Positions 1 to 11,656 of a DNA stretch of 64,000 bases are shown in pieces (within the stretch, counting starts at the first letter, position 1; each line of letters starts with the position of its first letter). The notes under the pieces were generated by a model. It saw nothing but the letters and a program-made list of their open reading frames with translations, did not search any database and was not told the DNA's origin. The translations under genes and the position numbers were made by a program. The stretch is from Limanda limanda. Taxonomy: Eukaryota; Chordata; Actinopteri; Pleuronectiformes; Pleuronectidae. Where the stretch lies: assembly GCF_963576545.1 (NCBI RefSeq), contig NW_026870450.1, positions 124,001 to 188,000 of the forward strand. Reading direction: 5' to 3'.

Positions 1-9
1 TAGGAGAAA

Positions 10-1601
10 GAGATATTCTTGAATAACTTTTTTTGTGAAGGTCGGAGAGACTTGCAAGTAGGCTCTACCCCCACTAAATGGGGTAGCGCGCATCGATCGG
101 TACCATCCTTGAGCTTCTCCGACTTTCGGAAGGGTTAGGGTTAGGGATGAAAGCACATAGGAGAAAGAGATATTCTTGAATAACTTTTTTTGTGAAGGTC
201 GGAGAGACTTGGAAAGTGGTTGCATCTGGACTAATTTGGGTCCTGCGGATCGATTGGTACCATCCCCGAGCTTGTACGACCTTCGAGAGAGGTCGACCGA
301 CGAAATTCCCCCAAATCTGAGGAGATATTCTTGAATAACTTTTTTTGTGAAGGTCGGAGAGACTTGCAAGTAGGCTCTACCCCCACTAAATGGGGTTGCG
401 CGCATCGATCGGTACCATCCTTGAGCTTCTCCGACTTTCGGAAGGGTTAGGGTTAGGGTTAGGGATGAAAGCACATAGGAGAAAGAGATATTCTTGAATA
501 ACTTTTTTTGTGAAGGTCGGAGAGACTTGCAAGTAGGCTTTACCCCCACTAAATGGGGTAGCGCGCATCGATCGGTACCATCCTTGAGCTTCTCCGACTT
601 TCGGAAGGGTTAGGGTTAGGGTTAGGGATGAAAGCACATAGGAGAAAGAGATATTCTTGAATAACTTTTTTTGTGAAGGTCGGAGAGACTTGAAAAGTGG
701 TTGCATCTGGACTAATTTGGGTCCTGCGGATCGATTGGTACCATCCCCGAGCTTGTACGACCTTCGGAAGAGGTCGACCGACGAAATTCCCCCAAATCTG
801 AGGAGATATTCTTGAATAACTTTTTTTGTGAAGGTCGGAGAGACTTGCAAGTAGGCTGTACCCCCACTAAATGGGGTTGCGCGCATCGATCGGTACCATC
901 CTTGAGCTTCTCCGACTTTCGGAAGGGTTAGGGTTAGGGTTAGGGATGAAAGCACATAGGAGAAAGAGATATTCTTGAATAACTTTTTTTGTGAAGGTCG
1001 GAGAGACTTGGAAAGTGGTTGCATCTGGACTAATTTGGGTCCTGCGGATCGATTGGTACCATCCCCGAGCTTGTACGACCTTCGGAAGAGGTCGACCGAC
1101 GAAATTCCCCCAAATCTGAGGAGATATTCTTGAATAACTTTTTTTGTGAAGGTCGGAGAGACTTGCAAGTAGGCTGTACCCCCACTAAATGGGGTTGCGC
1201 GCATCGATCGGTACCATCCTTGAGCTTCTCCGACTTTCGGAAGGGTTAGGGTTAGGGTTAGGGATGAAAGCACATAGGAGAAAGAGATATTCTTGAATAA
1301 CTTTTTTTGTGAAGGTCGGAGAGACTTGGAAAGTGGTTGCATCTGGACTAATTTGGGTCCTGCGGATCGATTGGTACCATCCCCGAGCTTGTACGACCTT
1401 CGGAAGAGGTCGACCGACGAAATTCCCCCAAATCTGAGGAGATATTCTTGAATAACTTTTTTTTTGAAGGTCGGAGAGACTTGCAAGTAGGCTCTACCCC
1501 CACTAAATGGGGTTGCGCGCATCGATCGGTACCATCCTTGAGCTTCTCCGACTTTCGGAAGGGTTAGGGTTAGGGTTAGGGATGAAAGCACATAGGAGAA
1601 A
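10..1601 (+). repeat. Left-edge segment, 10 monomers
   Basis: Order: A1 (n=2), B, A2, A1, B, A2, B, A2, B, A2. The first four units (10-647) match 7211-7848 unit for unit, including the CGAGAG variant of B and the CTTTACC variant of A1. The later units, with GAAAAG-type B followed by CTGTACC-type A2, resemble 8799-9434. Bases 1-9 are the tail of an A monomer lying off the window. Confidence 0.93.
444..464 (+). repeat. Representative embedded telomere tract GGG(TTAGGG)3
   Basis: Offsets 122-142 of an A monomer hold four GGG runs separated by TTA, the minimal arrangement for an intramolecular telomeric G-quadruplex on the + strand. The same tract recurs at the same offset in every A monomer. 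Copy number is n=3 in about 224 units, n=2 in 18, n=1 in one and n=4 in three. B monomers have none. Overlapping YTAGGGTTR-type sites, the known consensus for TRF/Taz1-like Myb proteins, are also present. Actual binding is inference. Confidence 0.97.
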
Positions 1602-1764
1602 GAGATATTCTTGAATAACTTTTTTTGTGAAGGTCGGAGAGACTTGCAAGTAGGCTCTACCCCCACTAAATGGGGTAGCGCGCATCGATCGGTACCATCC
1701 TTGAGCTTCTCCGACTTTCGGAAGGGTTAGGGTTAGGGTTAGGGATGAAAGCACATAGGAGAAA

Positions 1765-1919
1765 GAGATATTCTTGAATAACTTTTTTTGTGAAGGTCGG
1801 AGAGACTTGGAAAGTGGTTGCATCTGGACTAATTTGGGTCCTGCGGATCGATTGGTACCATCCCCGAGCTTGTACGACCTTCGGAAGAGGTCGACCGACG
1901 AAATTCCCCCAAATCTGAG
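1765..1919 (+). repeat. Representative B monomer (155 bp, no telomere motif)
   Basis: This is a reference example of 155 B units. Bases 0-44 are identical to A. Offsets 45-96 are about 65% identical to A in the same register, and 97-122 about 81%. GGTACC is again at offset 89. After GGAAG the family departs from A completely: where A has the TTAGGG tract, B has a 32-bp tail with the 8-bp palindrome GGTCGACC (SalI site GTCGAC) and a C-rich AATTCCCCC stretch. Offsets 110-128 form a 6-bp dyad, CGACCT and AGGTCG. A and B are clearly homologous and share an ancestor. Confidence 0.96.
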
Positions 1920-2082
1920 GAGATATTCTTGAATAACTTTTTTTGTGAAGGTCGGAGAGACTTGCAAGTAGGCTCTACCCCCACTAAATGGGGTTGCGCG
2001 CATCGATCGGTACCATCCTTGAGCTTCTCCGACTTTCGGAAGGGTTAGGGTTAGGGTTAGGGATGAAAGCACATAGGAGAAA
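1920..2082 (+). repeat. Representative A2 monomer (163 bp, GGGGTTG subtype)
   Basis: This is a reference example of about 128 A2 units. It is identical in plan to A1 except that GGGGTAG is GGGGTTG (GGGGTTA in units at 8479, 15167 and 16435). That change shortens the CTACCCC hairpin from 7 to 5 pairs. In my reading every A2 monomer directly follows a B monomer, while A1 shows no such restriction. About 41 A2 units, but only 3 A1 units, also carry a G-to-T change extending the T tract from T7GTG to T9G. Confidence 0.95.
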
Positions 2083-2237
2083 GAGATATTCTTGAATAAC
2101 TTTTTTTGTGAAGGTCGGAGAGACTTGGAAAGTGGTTGCATCTGGACTAATTTGGGTCCTGCAGATCGATTGGTACCATCCCCGAGCTTGTACGACCTTC
2201 GGAAGAGGTCGACCGACGAAATTCCCCCAAATCTGAG

Positions 2238-4487
2238 GAGATATTCTTGAATAACTTTTTTTTTGAAGGTCGGAGAGACTTGCAAGTAGGCTCTACCCCC
2301 ACTAAATGGGGTTGCGCGCATCGATCGGTACCATCCTTGAGCTTCTCCGACTTTCGGAAGGGTTAGGGTTAGGGTTAGGGATGAAAGCACATAGGAGAAA
2401 GAGATATTCTTGAATAACTTTTTTTGTGAAGGTCGGAGAGACTTGCAAGTAGGCTCTACCCCCACTAAATGGGGTAGCGCGCATCGATCGGTACCATCCT
2501 TGAGCTTCTCCGACTTTCGGAAGGGTTAGGGTTAGGGTTAGGGATGAAAGCACATAGGAGAAAGAGATATTCTTGAATAACTTTTTTTGTGAAGGTCGGA
2601 GAGACTTGGAAAGTGGTTGCATCTGGACTAATTTGGGTCCTGCGGATCGATTGGTACCATCCCCGAGCTTGTACGACCTTCGGAAGAGGTCGACCGACGA
2701 AATTCCCCCAAATCTGAGGAGATATTCTTGAATAACTTTTTTTGTGAAGGTCGGAGAGACTTGCAAGTAGGCTCTACCCCCACTAAATGGGGTTGCGCGC
2801 ATCGATCGGTACCATCCTTGAGCTTCTCCGACTTTCGGAAGGGTTAGGGTTAGGGTTAGGGATGAAAGCACATAGGAGAAAGAGATATTCTTGAATAACT
2901 TTTTTTCTGAAGGTCGGAGAGACTTGGAAAGTGGTTGCATCTGGACTAATTTGGGTCCTGCGGATCGATTGGTACCATCCCCGAGCTTGTACGACCTTCG
3001 GAAGAGGTCGACCGACGAAATTCCCCCAAATCTGAGGAGATATTCTTGAATAACTTTTTTTTTGAAGGTCGGAGAGACTTGCAAGTAGGCTCTACCCCCA
3101 CTAAATGGGGTTGCGCGCATCGATCGGTACCATCCTTGAGCTTCTCCGACTTTCGGAAGGGTTAGGGTTAGGGTTAGGGATGAAAGCACATAGGAGAAAG
3201 AGATATTCTTGAATAACTTTTTTTGTGAAGGTCGGAAAGACTTGCAAGTAGGCTCTACCCCCACTAAATGGGGTAGCGCGCATCGATCGGTACCATCCTT
3301 GAGCTTCTCCGACTTTCGGAAGGGTTAGGGTTAGGGTTAGGGATGAAAGCACATAGGAGAAAGAGATATTCTTGAATAACTTTTTTTGTGAAGGTCGGAG
3401 AGACTTGGAAAGTGGTTGCATCTGGACTAATTTGGGTCCTGCGGATCGATTGGTACCATCCCCGAGCTTGTACGACCTTCGGAAGAGGTCGACCGACGAA
3501 ATTCCCCCAAATCTGAGGAGATATTCTTGAATAACTTTTTTTGTGAAGGTCGGAGAGACTTGCAAGTAGGCTCTACCCCCACTAAATGGGGTAGCGCGCA
3601 TCGATCGGTACCATCCTTGAGCTTCTCCGACTTTCGGAAGGGTTAGGGTTAGGGTTAGGGATGAAAGCACATAGGAGAAAGAGATATTCTTGAATAACTT
3701 TTTTTGTGAAGGTCGGAGAGACTTGCAAGTAGGCTCTACCCCCACTAAATGGGGTAGCGCGCATCGATCAGTACCATCCTTGAGCTTCTCCGACTTTCGG
3801 AAGGGTTAGGGTTAGGGTTAGGGATGAAAGCACATAGGAGAAAGAGATATTCTTGAATAACTTTTTTTGTGAAGGTCGGAGAGACTTGGAAAGTGGTTGC
3901 ATCTGGACTAATTTGGGTCCTGCGGATCGATTGGTACCATCCCCGAGCTTGTACGACCTTCGGAAGAGGTCGACCGACGAAATTCCCCCAAATCTGAGGA
4001 GATATTCTTGAATAACTTTTTTTGTGAAGGTCGGAGAGACTCTCAAGTAGGCTCTACCCCCACTAAATGGGGTTGCGCGCATCGATCGGTACCATCCTTG
4101 AGCTTCTCCGAGTTTCGGAAGGGTTAGGGTTAGGGTTAGGGATGAAAGCACATAGGAGAAAGAGATATTCTTGAATAACTTTTTTTGTGAAGGTCGGAGA
4201 GACTTGCAAGTAGGCTCTACCCCCACTAAATGGGGTAGCGCGCATCGATCGGTACCATCCTTGAGCTTCTCCGACTTTCGGAAGGGTTAGGGTTAGGGTT
4301 AGGGATGAAAGCACATAGGAGAAAGAGATATTCTTGAATAACTTTTTTTGTGAAGGTCGGAGAGACTTGCAAGTAGGCTCTACCCCCACTAAATGGGGTA
4401 GCGCGCATCGATCGGTACCATCCTTGAGCTTCTCCGACTTTCGGAAGGGTTAGGGTTAGGGTTAGGGATGAAAGCACATAGGAGAAA
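2238..4487 (+). repeat. Segment II, copy 1 (14 monomers)
   Basis: Units match 19144-21399 at an offset of 16906 bp. Shared private markers are GGAAAGAC at the start of an A1 (3200), and CTCTCAAG plus GAGTTTCGG in one A2 (3999). The second copy differs by an n=4 tract (+6 bp) and several substitutions, for example GTGGGCTC at its 19943 unit. Confidence 0.9.
2401..3199 (+). repeat. 799-bp pentamer higher-order repeat, adjacent copy
   Basis: Same order as 1602-2400 and exactly 799 bp. Private changes are CTGAAGG in the second B unit (2882-3036) and G at the position where the 2083 unit has CTGCAGATC. The pair shows that the pentamer amplifies in tandem. Confidence 0.92.
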
Positions 4488-4805
4488 GAGATATTCTTGA
4501 ATAACTTTTTTTGTGAAGGTCGGAGAGACTTGGAAAGTGGTTGCATCTGGACTAATTTGGGTCCTGCGGATCGATTGGTACCATCCCCGAGCTTGTACGA
4601 CCTTCGGAAGAGGTCGACCGACGAAATTCCCCCAAATCTGAGGAGATATTCTTGAATAACTTTTTTTGTGAAGGTCGGAGAGACTTGCAAGTAGGCTCTA
4701 CTCCCACTAAATGGGGTTGCGCGCATCGATCAGTACCATCCTTGAGCTTCTCCGACTTTCGGAAGGGTTAGGGTTAGGGTTAGGGATGAAAGCACATAGG
4801 AGAAA

Positions 4806-4968
4806 GAGATATTCTTGAATAACTTTTTTTGTGAAGGTCGGAGAGACTTGGAAAGTGGTTGCATCTGGACTAATTTGGGTCCTGCGGATCGATCGGTACC
4901 ATCCTTGAGCTTCTCCGACTTTCGGAAGGGTTAGGGTTAGGGTTAGGGATGAAAGCACATAGGAGAAA
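4806..4968 (+). repeat. Chimeric monomer: B front half, A back half
   Basis: This unit has B-specific bases up to 4887 and A-specific bases from 4894, including GGG(TTAGGG)3 and the A tail, for a total of 163 bp. The switch lies in the shared ATCGAT at 4888-4893 just before GGTACC, as expected for crossover or gene conversion in register between an A and a B monomer. It follows an A2 unit and precedes a B unit. Confidence 0.96.
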
Positions 4969-5245
4969 GAGATATTCTTGAATAACTTTTTTTGTGAAGG
5001 TCGGAGAGACTTGGAAAGTGGTTGCATCTGGACTAATTTGGGTCCTGCAGATCGATTGGTACCATCCCCGAGCTTGTACGACCTTCGGAAGAGGTCGACC
5101 GACGAAATTCCCCCAAATCTGAGGAGATATTCTTGAATAACTTTTTTTGTGAAGGTCGGAGAGACTTGCAAGTAGGCTCTACCCCCACTAAATGGGGTTG
5201 CGCGCATCGATCAGTACCATCCTTGAGCTTCTCCGACTTTCGGAA

Positions 5246-5272
5246 GGGTTAGGGTTAGGGTTAGGGTTAGGG
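5246..5272 (+). repeat. Expanded telomere tract, n=4
   Basis: GGG(TTAGGG)4 in the A2 monomer at 5124-5292, which is therefore 169 bp. A copy exists at 12097-12123 in the duplicated segment. These two and the tract at 21190-21216 are the only tracts with five G-runs. Confidence 0.97.
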
Positions 5273-5610
5273 ATGAAAGCACATAGGAGAAAGAGATATT
5301 CTTGAATAACTTTTTTTGTGAAGGTCGGAGAGACTTGGAAAGTGGTTGCATCTGGACTAATTTGGGTCCTGCGGATCGATTGGTACCATCCCCGAGCTTG
5401 TACGACCTTCGGAAGAGGTCGACCGACGAAATTCCCCCAAATCTGAGGAGATATTCTTGAATAACTTTTTTTGTGAAGGTCGGAGAGACTTGCAAGTAGG
5501 CTCTACCCCCACTAAATGGGGTTGCGCGCATCGATCAGTACCATCCTTGAGCTTCTCCGACTTTCGGAAGGGTTAGGGTTAGGGTTAGGGATGAAAGCAC
5601 ATAGGAGAAA

Positions 5611-5773
5611 GAGATATTCTTGAATAACTTTTTTTGTGAAGGTCGGAGAGACTTGCAAGTAGGCTCTACCCCCACTAAATGGGGTAGCGCGCATCGATCG
5701 GTACCATCCTTGAGCTTCTCCGACTTTCGGAAGGGTTAGGGTTAGGGTTAGGGATGAAAGCACATAGGAGAAA
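5611..5773 (+). repeat. Representative A1 monomer (163 bp, GGGGTAG subtype)
   Basis: This is a reference example of about 116 A1 units. Layout by offset from the first base: 0-44 is the box shared with B, including a T7 tract; 55-76 is a perfect 7-bp inverted repeat, CTACCCC and GGGGTAG around an 8-nt loop; 78-88 is a CpG-rich GCGCGCATCGATC-like stretch; 89-94 is GGTACC (KpnI); 107-119 is a 5-bp dyad, TCCGA and TCGGA around CTT; 122-142 is GGG(TTAGGG)3; 143-162 is an A-only tail. A1 may follow either an A or a B monomer. Confidence 0.97.
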
Positions 5774-8700
5774 GAGATATTCTTGAATAACTTTTTTTGT
5801 GAAGGTCGGAGAGACTTGCAAGTAGGCTCTACCCCCACTAAATGGGGTAGCGCGCATCGATCGGTACCATCCTTGAGCTTCTCCGACTTTCGGAAGGGTT
5901 AGGGTTAGGGTTAGGGATGAAAGCACATAGGAGAAAGAGATATTCTTGAATAACTTTTTTTGTGAAGGTCGGAGAGACTTGCAAGTAGGCTCTACCCCCA
6001 CTAAATGGGGTAGCGCGCATCGATCGGTACCATCCTTGAGCTTCTCCGACTTTCGGAAGGGTTAGGGTTAGGGTTAGGGATGAAAGCACATAGGAGAAAG
6101 AGATATTCTTGAATAACTTTTTTTGTGAAGGTCGGAGAGACTTGGAAAGTGGTTGCATCTGGACTAATTTGGGTCCTGCGGATCGATTGGTACCATCCCC
6201 GAGCTTGTACGACCTTCGGAAGATGTCGACCGACGAAATTCCCCCAAATCTGAGGAGATATTCTTGAATAACTTTTTTTGTGAAGGTCGGAGAGACTTGC
6301 AAGTAGGCTCTACCCCCACTAAATGGGGTAGCGCGCATCGATCGGTACCATCCTTGAGCTTCTCCGACTTTCGGAAGGGTTAGGGTTAGGGTTAGGGATG
6401 AAAGCACATAGGAGAAAGAGATATTCTTGAATAACTTTTTTTGTGAAGGTCGGAGAGACTTGGAAAGTGGTTGCATCTGGACTAATTTGGGTCCTGCGGA
6501 TCGATTGGTACCATCCCCGAGCTTGTACGACTTTCGGAAGAGGTCGACCGACGAAATTCCCCCAAATCTGAGGAGATATTCTTGAATAACTTTTTTTGTG
6601 AAGGTCGGAGAGACTTGCAAGTAGGCTCTACCCCCACTAAATGGGGTTGCGCGCATCGATCAGTACCATCCTTGAGCTTCTCCGACTTTCGGAAGGGTTA
6701 GGGTTAGGGATGAAAGCACATAGGAGAAAGAGATATTCTTGAATAACTTTTTTTTTGAAGGTCGGAGAGACTTGCAAGTAGGCTCTACCCCCACTAAATG
6801 GGGTAGCGCGCATCGATCGGTACCATCCTTGAGCTTCTCCGACTTTCGGAAGGGTTAGGGTTAGGGTTAGGGATGAAAGCACATAGGAGAAAGAGATATT
6901 CTTGAATAACTTTTTTTGTGAAGGTCGGAGAGACTTGCAAGTAGGCTCTACCCCCACTAAATGGGGTAGCGCGCATCGATCGGTACCATCCTTGAGCTTC
7001 TCCGACTTTCGGAAGGGTTAGGGTTAGGGTTAGGGATGAAAGCACATAGGAGAAAGAGATATTCTTGAATAACTTTTTTTGTGAAGGTCGGAGAGACTTG
7101 GAAAGTGGTTGCATCTGGACTAATTTGGGTCCTGCGGATCGATTGGTACCATCCCCGAGCTTGTACGACCTTCGGAAGAGGTCGACCGACGAAATTCCCC
7201 CAAATCTGAGGAGATATTCTTGAATAACTTTTTTTGTGAAGGTCGGAGAGACTTGCAAGTAGGCTCTACCCCCACTAAATGGGGTAGCGCGCATCGATCG
7301 GTACCATCCTTGAGCTTCTCCGACTTTCGGAAGGGTTAGGGTTAGGGATGAAAGCACATAGGAGAAAGAGATATTCTTGAATAACTTTTTTTGTGAAGGT
7401 CGGAGAGACTTGGAAAGTGGTTGCATCTGGACTAATTTGGGTCCTGCGGATCGATTGGTACCATCCCCGAGCTTGTACGACCTTCGAGAGAGGTCGACCG
7501 ACGAAATTCCCCCAAATCTGAGGAGATATTCTTGAATAACTTTTTTTGTGAAGGTCGGAGAGACTTGCAAGTAGGCTCTACCCCCACTAAATGGGGTTGC
7601 GCGCATCGATCGGTACCATCCTTGAGCTTCTCCGACTTTCGGAAGGGTTAGGGTTAGGGTTAGGGATGAAAGCACATAGGAGAAAGAGATATTCTTGAAT
7701 AACTTTTTTTGTGAAGGTCGGAGAGACTTGCAAGTAGGCTTTACCCCCACTAAATGGGGTAGCGCGCATCGATCGGTACCATCCTTGAGCTTCTCCGACT
7801 TTCGGAAGGGTTAGGGTTAGGGTTAGGGATGAAAGCACATAGGAGAAAGAGATATTCTTGAATAACTTTTTTTGTGAAGGTCGGAGAGACTTGGAAAGTG
7901 GTTGCATCTGGACTAATTTGGGTCCTGCGGATCGATTGGTACCATCCCCGAGCTTGTACGACCTTCGGAAGAGGTCGACCGACGAAATTCCCCCAAATCT
8001 GAGGAGATATTCTTGAATAACTTTTTTTGTGAAGGTCGGAGAGACTTGCAAGTAGGCTCTACCCCCACTAAATGGGGTAGCGCGCATCGATCGGTACCAT
8101 CCTTGAGCTTCTCCGACTTTCGGAAGGGTTAGGGTTAGGGATGAAAGCACATAGGAGAAAGAGATATTCTTGAATAACTTTTTTTGTGAAGGTCGGAGAG
8201 ACTTGCAAGTAGGCTCTACCCCCACTAAATGGGGTAGCGCACATCGATCGGTACCATCCTTGAGCTTCTCCGACTTTCGGAAGGGTTAGGGTTAGGGTTA
8301 GGGATGAAAGCACATAGGAGAAAGAGATATTCTTGAATAACTTTTTTTGTGAAGGTCGGAGAGACTTGGAAAGTGGTTGCATCTGGACTAATTTGGGTCC
8401 TGCGGATCGATTGGTACCATCCCCGAGCTTGTACGACCTTCGGAAGAGGTCGACCGACGAAATTCCCCCAAATCTGAGGAGATATTCTTGAATAACTTTT
8501 TTTGTGAAGGTCGGAGAGACTTGCAAGTAGGCTCTACCCCCACTAAATGGGGTTACGCGCATCGATCGGTACCATCCTTGAGCTTCTCCGACTTTCGGAA
8601 GGGTTAGGGTTAGGGATGAAAGCACATAGGAGAAAGAGATATTCTTGAATAACTTTTTTTGTGAAGGTCGGAGAGACTTGCAAGTAGGCTCTACCCCCAC

Positions 8701-10355
8701 TAAATGGGGTAGCGCGCATCGATCGGTACCATCCTTGAGCTTCTCCGACTTTCGGAAGGGTTAGGGTTAGGGTTAGGGATGAAAGCACATAGGAGAAAGA
8801 GATATTCTTGAATAACTTTTTTTGTGAAGGTCGGAGAGACTTGAAAAGTGGTTGCATCTGGACTAATTTGGGTCCTGCGGATCGATTGGTACCATCCCCG
8901 AGCTTGTACGACCTTCGGAAGAGGTCGACCGACGAAATTCCCCCAAATCTGAGGAGATATTCTTGAATAACTTTTTTTGTGAAGGTCGGAGAGACTTGCA
9001 AGTAGGCTGTACCCCCACTAAATGGGGTTGCGCGCATCGATCGGTACCATCCTTGAGCTTCTCCGACTTTCGGAAGGGTTAGGGTTAGGGTTAGGGATGA
9101 AAGCACATAGGAGAAAGAGATATTCTTGAATAACTTTTTTTGTGAAGGTCGGAGAGACTTGGAAAGTGGTTGCATCTGGACTAATTTGGGTCCTGCGGAT
9201 CGATTGGTACCATCCCCGAGCTTGTACGACCTTCGGAAGAGGTCGACCGACGAAATTCCCCCAAATCTGAGGAGATATTCTTGAATAACTTTTTTTTTGA
9301 AGGTCGGAGAGACTTGCAAGTAGGCTCTACCCCCACTAAATGGGGTTGCGCGCATCGATCGGTACCATCCTTGAGCTTCTCCGACTTTCGGAAGGGTTAG
9401 GGTTAGGGTTAGGGATGAAAGCACATAGGAGAAAGAGATATTCTTGAATAACTTTTTTTGTGAAGGTCGGAGAGACTTGCAAGTAGGCTCTACCCCCACT
9501 AAATGGGGTAGCGCGCATCGATCGGTACCATCCTTGAGCTTCTCCGACTTTCGGAAGGGTTAGGGTTAGGGTTAGGGATGAAAGCACATAGGAGAAAGAG
9601 ATATTCTTGAATAACTTTTTTTGTGAAGGTCGGAGAGACTTGAAAAGTGGTTGCATCTGGACTAATTTGGGTCCTGCGGATCGATTGGTACCATCCCCGA
9701 GCTTGTACGACCTTCGGAAGAGGTCGACCGACGAAATTCCCCCAAATCTGAGGAGATATTCTTGAATAACTTTTTTTGTGAAGGTCGGAGAGACTTGCAA
9801 GTAGGCTGTACCCCCACTAAATGGGGTTGCGCGCATCGATCGGTACCATCCTTGAGCTTCTCCGACTTTCGGAAGGGTTAGGGTTAGGGTTAGGGATGAA
9901 AGCACATAGGAGAAAGAGATATTCTTGAATAACTTTTTTTGTGAAGGTCGGAGAGACTTGGAAAGTGGTTGCATCTGGACTAATTTGGGTCCTGCGGATC
10001 GATTGGTACCATCCCCGAGCTTGTACGACCTTCGGAAGAGGTCGACCGACGAAATTCCCCCAAATCTGAGGAGATATTCTTGAATAACTTTTTTTTTGAA
10101 GGTCGGAGAGACTTGCAAGTAGGCTCTACCCCCACTAAATGGGGTTGCGCGCATCGATCGGTACCATCCTTGAGCTTCTCCGACTTTCGGAAGGGTTAGG
10201 GTTAGGGTTAGGGATGAAAGCACATAGGAGAAAGAGATATTCTTGAATAACTTTTTTTGTGAAGGTCGGAGAGACTTGCAAGTAGGCTCTAACCCCACTA
10301 AATGGGGTAGCGCGCATCGATCGGTACCATCCTTGAGCTTCTCCGACTTTCGGAA

Positions 10356-10364
10356 GGGTTAGGG
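10356..10364 (+). repeat. Contracted telomere tract, n=1
   Basis: GGGTTAGGG only, in the A1 monomer at 10234-10384 (151 bp). The duplicated partner at 18190-18352 shares the private CTCTAACCCC variant but has n=3. The 12-bp loss therefore happened after duplication, or was restored in the other copy. Confidence 0.96.
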
Positions 10365-11656
10365 ATGAAAGCACATAGGAGAAAGAGATATTCTTGAATA
10401 ACTTTTTTTGTGAAGGTCGGAGAGACTTGGAAAGTGGTTGCATCTGGACTAATTTGGGTCCTGCGGATCGATTGGTACCATCCCCGAGCTTGTACGACCT
10501 TCGGAAGAGGTCGACCGACGAAATTCCCCCAAATCTGAGGAGATATTCTTGAATAACTTTTTTTGTGAAGGTCGGAGAGACTTGCAAGTAGGCTCTACCC
10601 CCACTAAATGGGGTTGCGCGCATCGATCGGTACCATCCTTGAGCTTCTCCGACTTTCGGAAGGGTTAGGGTTAGGGTTAGGGATGAAAGCACATAGGAGA
10701 AAGAGATATTCTTGAATAACTTTTTTTGTGAAGGTCGGAGAGACTTGGAAAGTGGTTGCATCTGGACTAATTTGGGTCCTGCGGATCGATTGGTACCATC
10801 CCCGAGCTTGTACGACCTTCGGAAGAGGTCGACCGACGAAATTCCCCCAAATCTGAGGAGATATTCTTGAATAACTTTTTTTTTGAAGGTCGGAGAGACT
10901 TGCAAGTAGGCTCTACCCCCACTAAATGGGGTTGCGCACATCGATCGGTACCATCCTTGAGCTTCTCCGACTTTCGGAAGGGTTAGGGTTAGGGTTAGGG
11001 ATGAAAGCACATAGGAGAAAGAGATATTCTTGAATAACTTTTTTTGTGAAGGTCGGAGAGACTTGGAAAGTGGTTGCATCTGGACTAATTTGGGTCCTGC
11101 GGATCGATTGGTACCATCCCCGAGCTTGTACGACCTTCGGAAGAGGTCGACCGACGAAATTCCCCCAAATCTGAGGAGATATTCTTGAATAACTTTTTTT
11201 TTGAAGGTCGGAGAGACTTGCAAGTAGGCTCTACCCCCACTAAATGGGGTAGCGCGCATCGATCGGTACCATCCTTGAGCTTCTCCGACTTTCGGAAGGG
11301 TTAGGGTTAGGGTTAGGGATGAAAGCACATAGGAGAAAGAGATATTCTTGAATAACTTTTTTTGTGAAGGTCGGAGAGACTTGGAAAGTGGTTGCATCTG
11401 GACTAATTTGGGTCCTGCGGATCGATTGGTACCATCCCCGAGCTTGTACGACCTTCGGAAGAGGTCGACCGACGAAATTCCCCCAAATCTGAGGAGATAT
11501 TCTTGAATAACTTTTTTTGTGAAGGTCGGAGAGACTTGCAAGTAGGCTCTACTCCCACTAAATGGGGTTGCGCGCATCGATCAGTACCATCCTTGAGCTT
11601 CTCCGACTTTCGGAAGGGTTAGGGTTAGGGTTAGGGATGAAAGCACATAGGAGAAA

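Larger units (their letters stand above)
1602..2400 (+). repeat. 799-bp pentamer higher-order repeat, copy
   Basis: Order: A1, B, A2, B, A2 with the T9 variant. This five-monomer unit recurs at 2401-3199, 8636-9434, 9435-10233, 16592-17390, 17391-18189, 19307-20105, 21881-22679, 24449-25247 and 25248-26046, sometimes back to back. It is the most frequent higher-order unit in the left half. Its order A1-B-A2-B-A2 creates one A-A junction per 799 bp. Confidence 0.92.
4325..11175 (+). repeat. Segment I, copy 1 (43 monomers, 6851 bp)
   Basis: This block contains the chimera, a run of four A units (5448-6099), and three B-A2-type pentamers near its end. It is followed directly by a second copy at 11176-19143. 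Markers in common include CTACTCCC, CAGTACC in four A2 units, n=4 at 5246, CGACTTTCGG in a B, GCGCACATC, GGTTACGCGC and CTCTAACCCC. The two copies are adjacent, so this is a tandem duplication of nearly 7 kb. Confidence 0.93.

Noticed and set aside
1765..1919. CENP-B box in the B monomer tail (TTCGGAAGAGG region)
   Set aside because: The start TTCGnnnnAnn fits, but the required CGGG is TCGA here, so the known consensus is not met.
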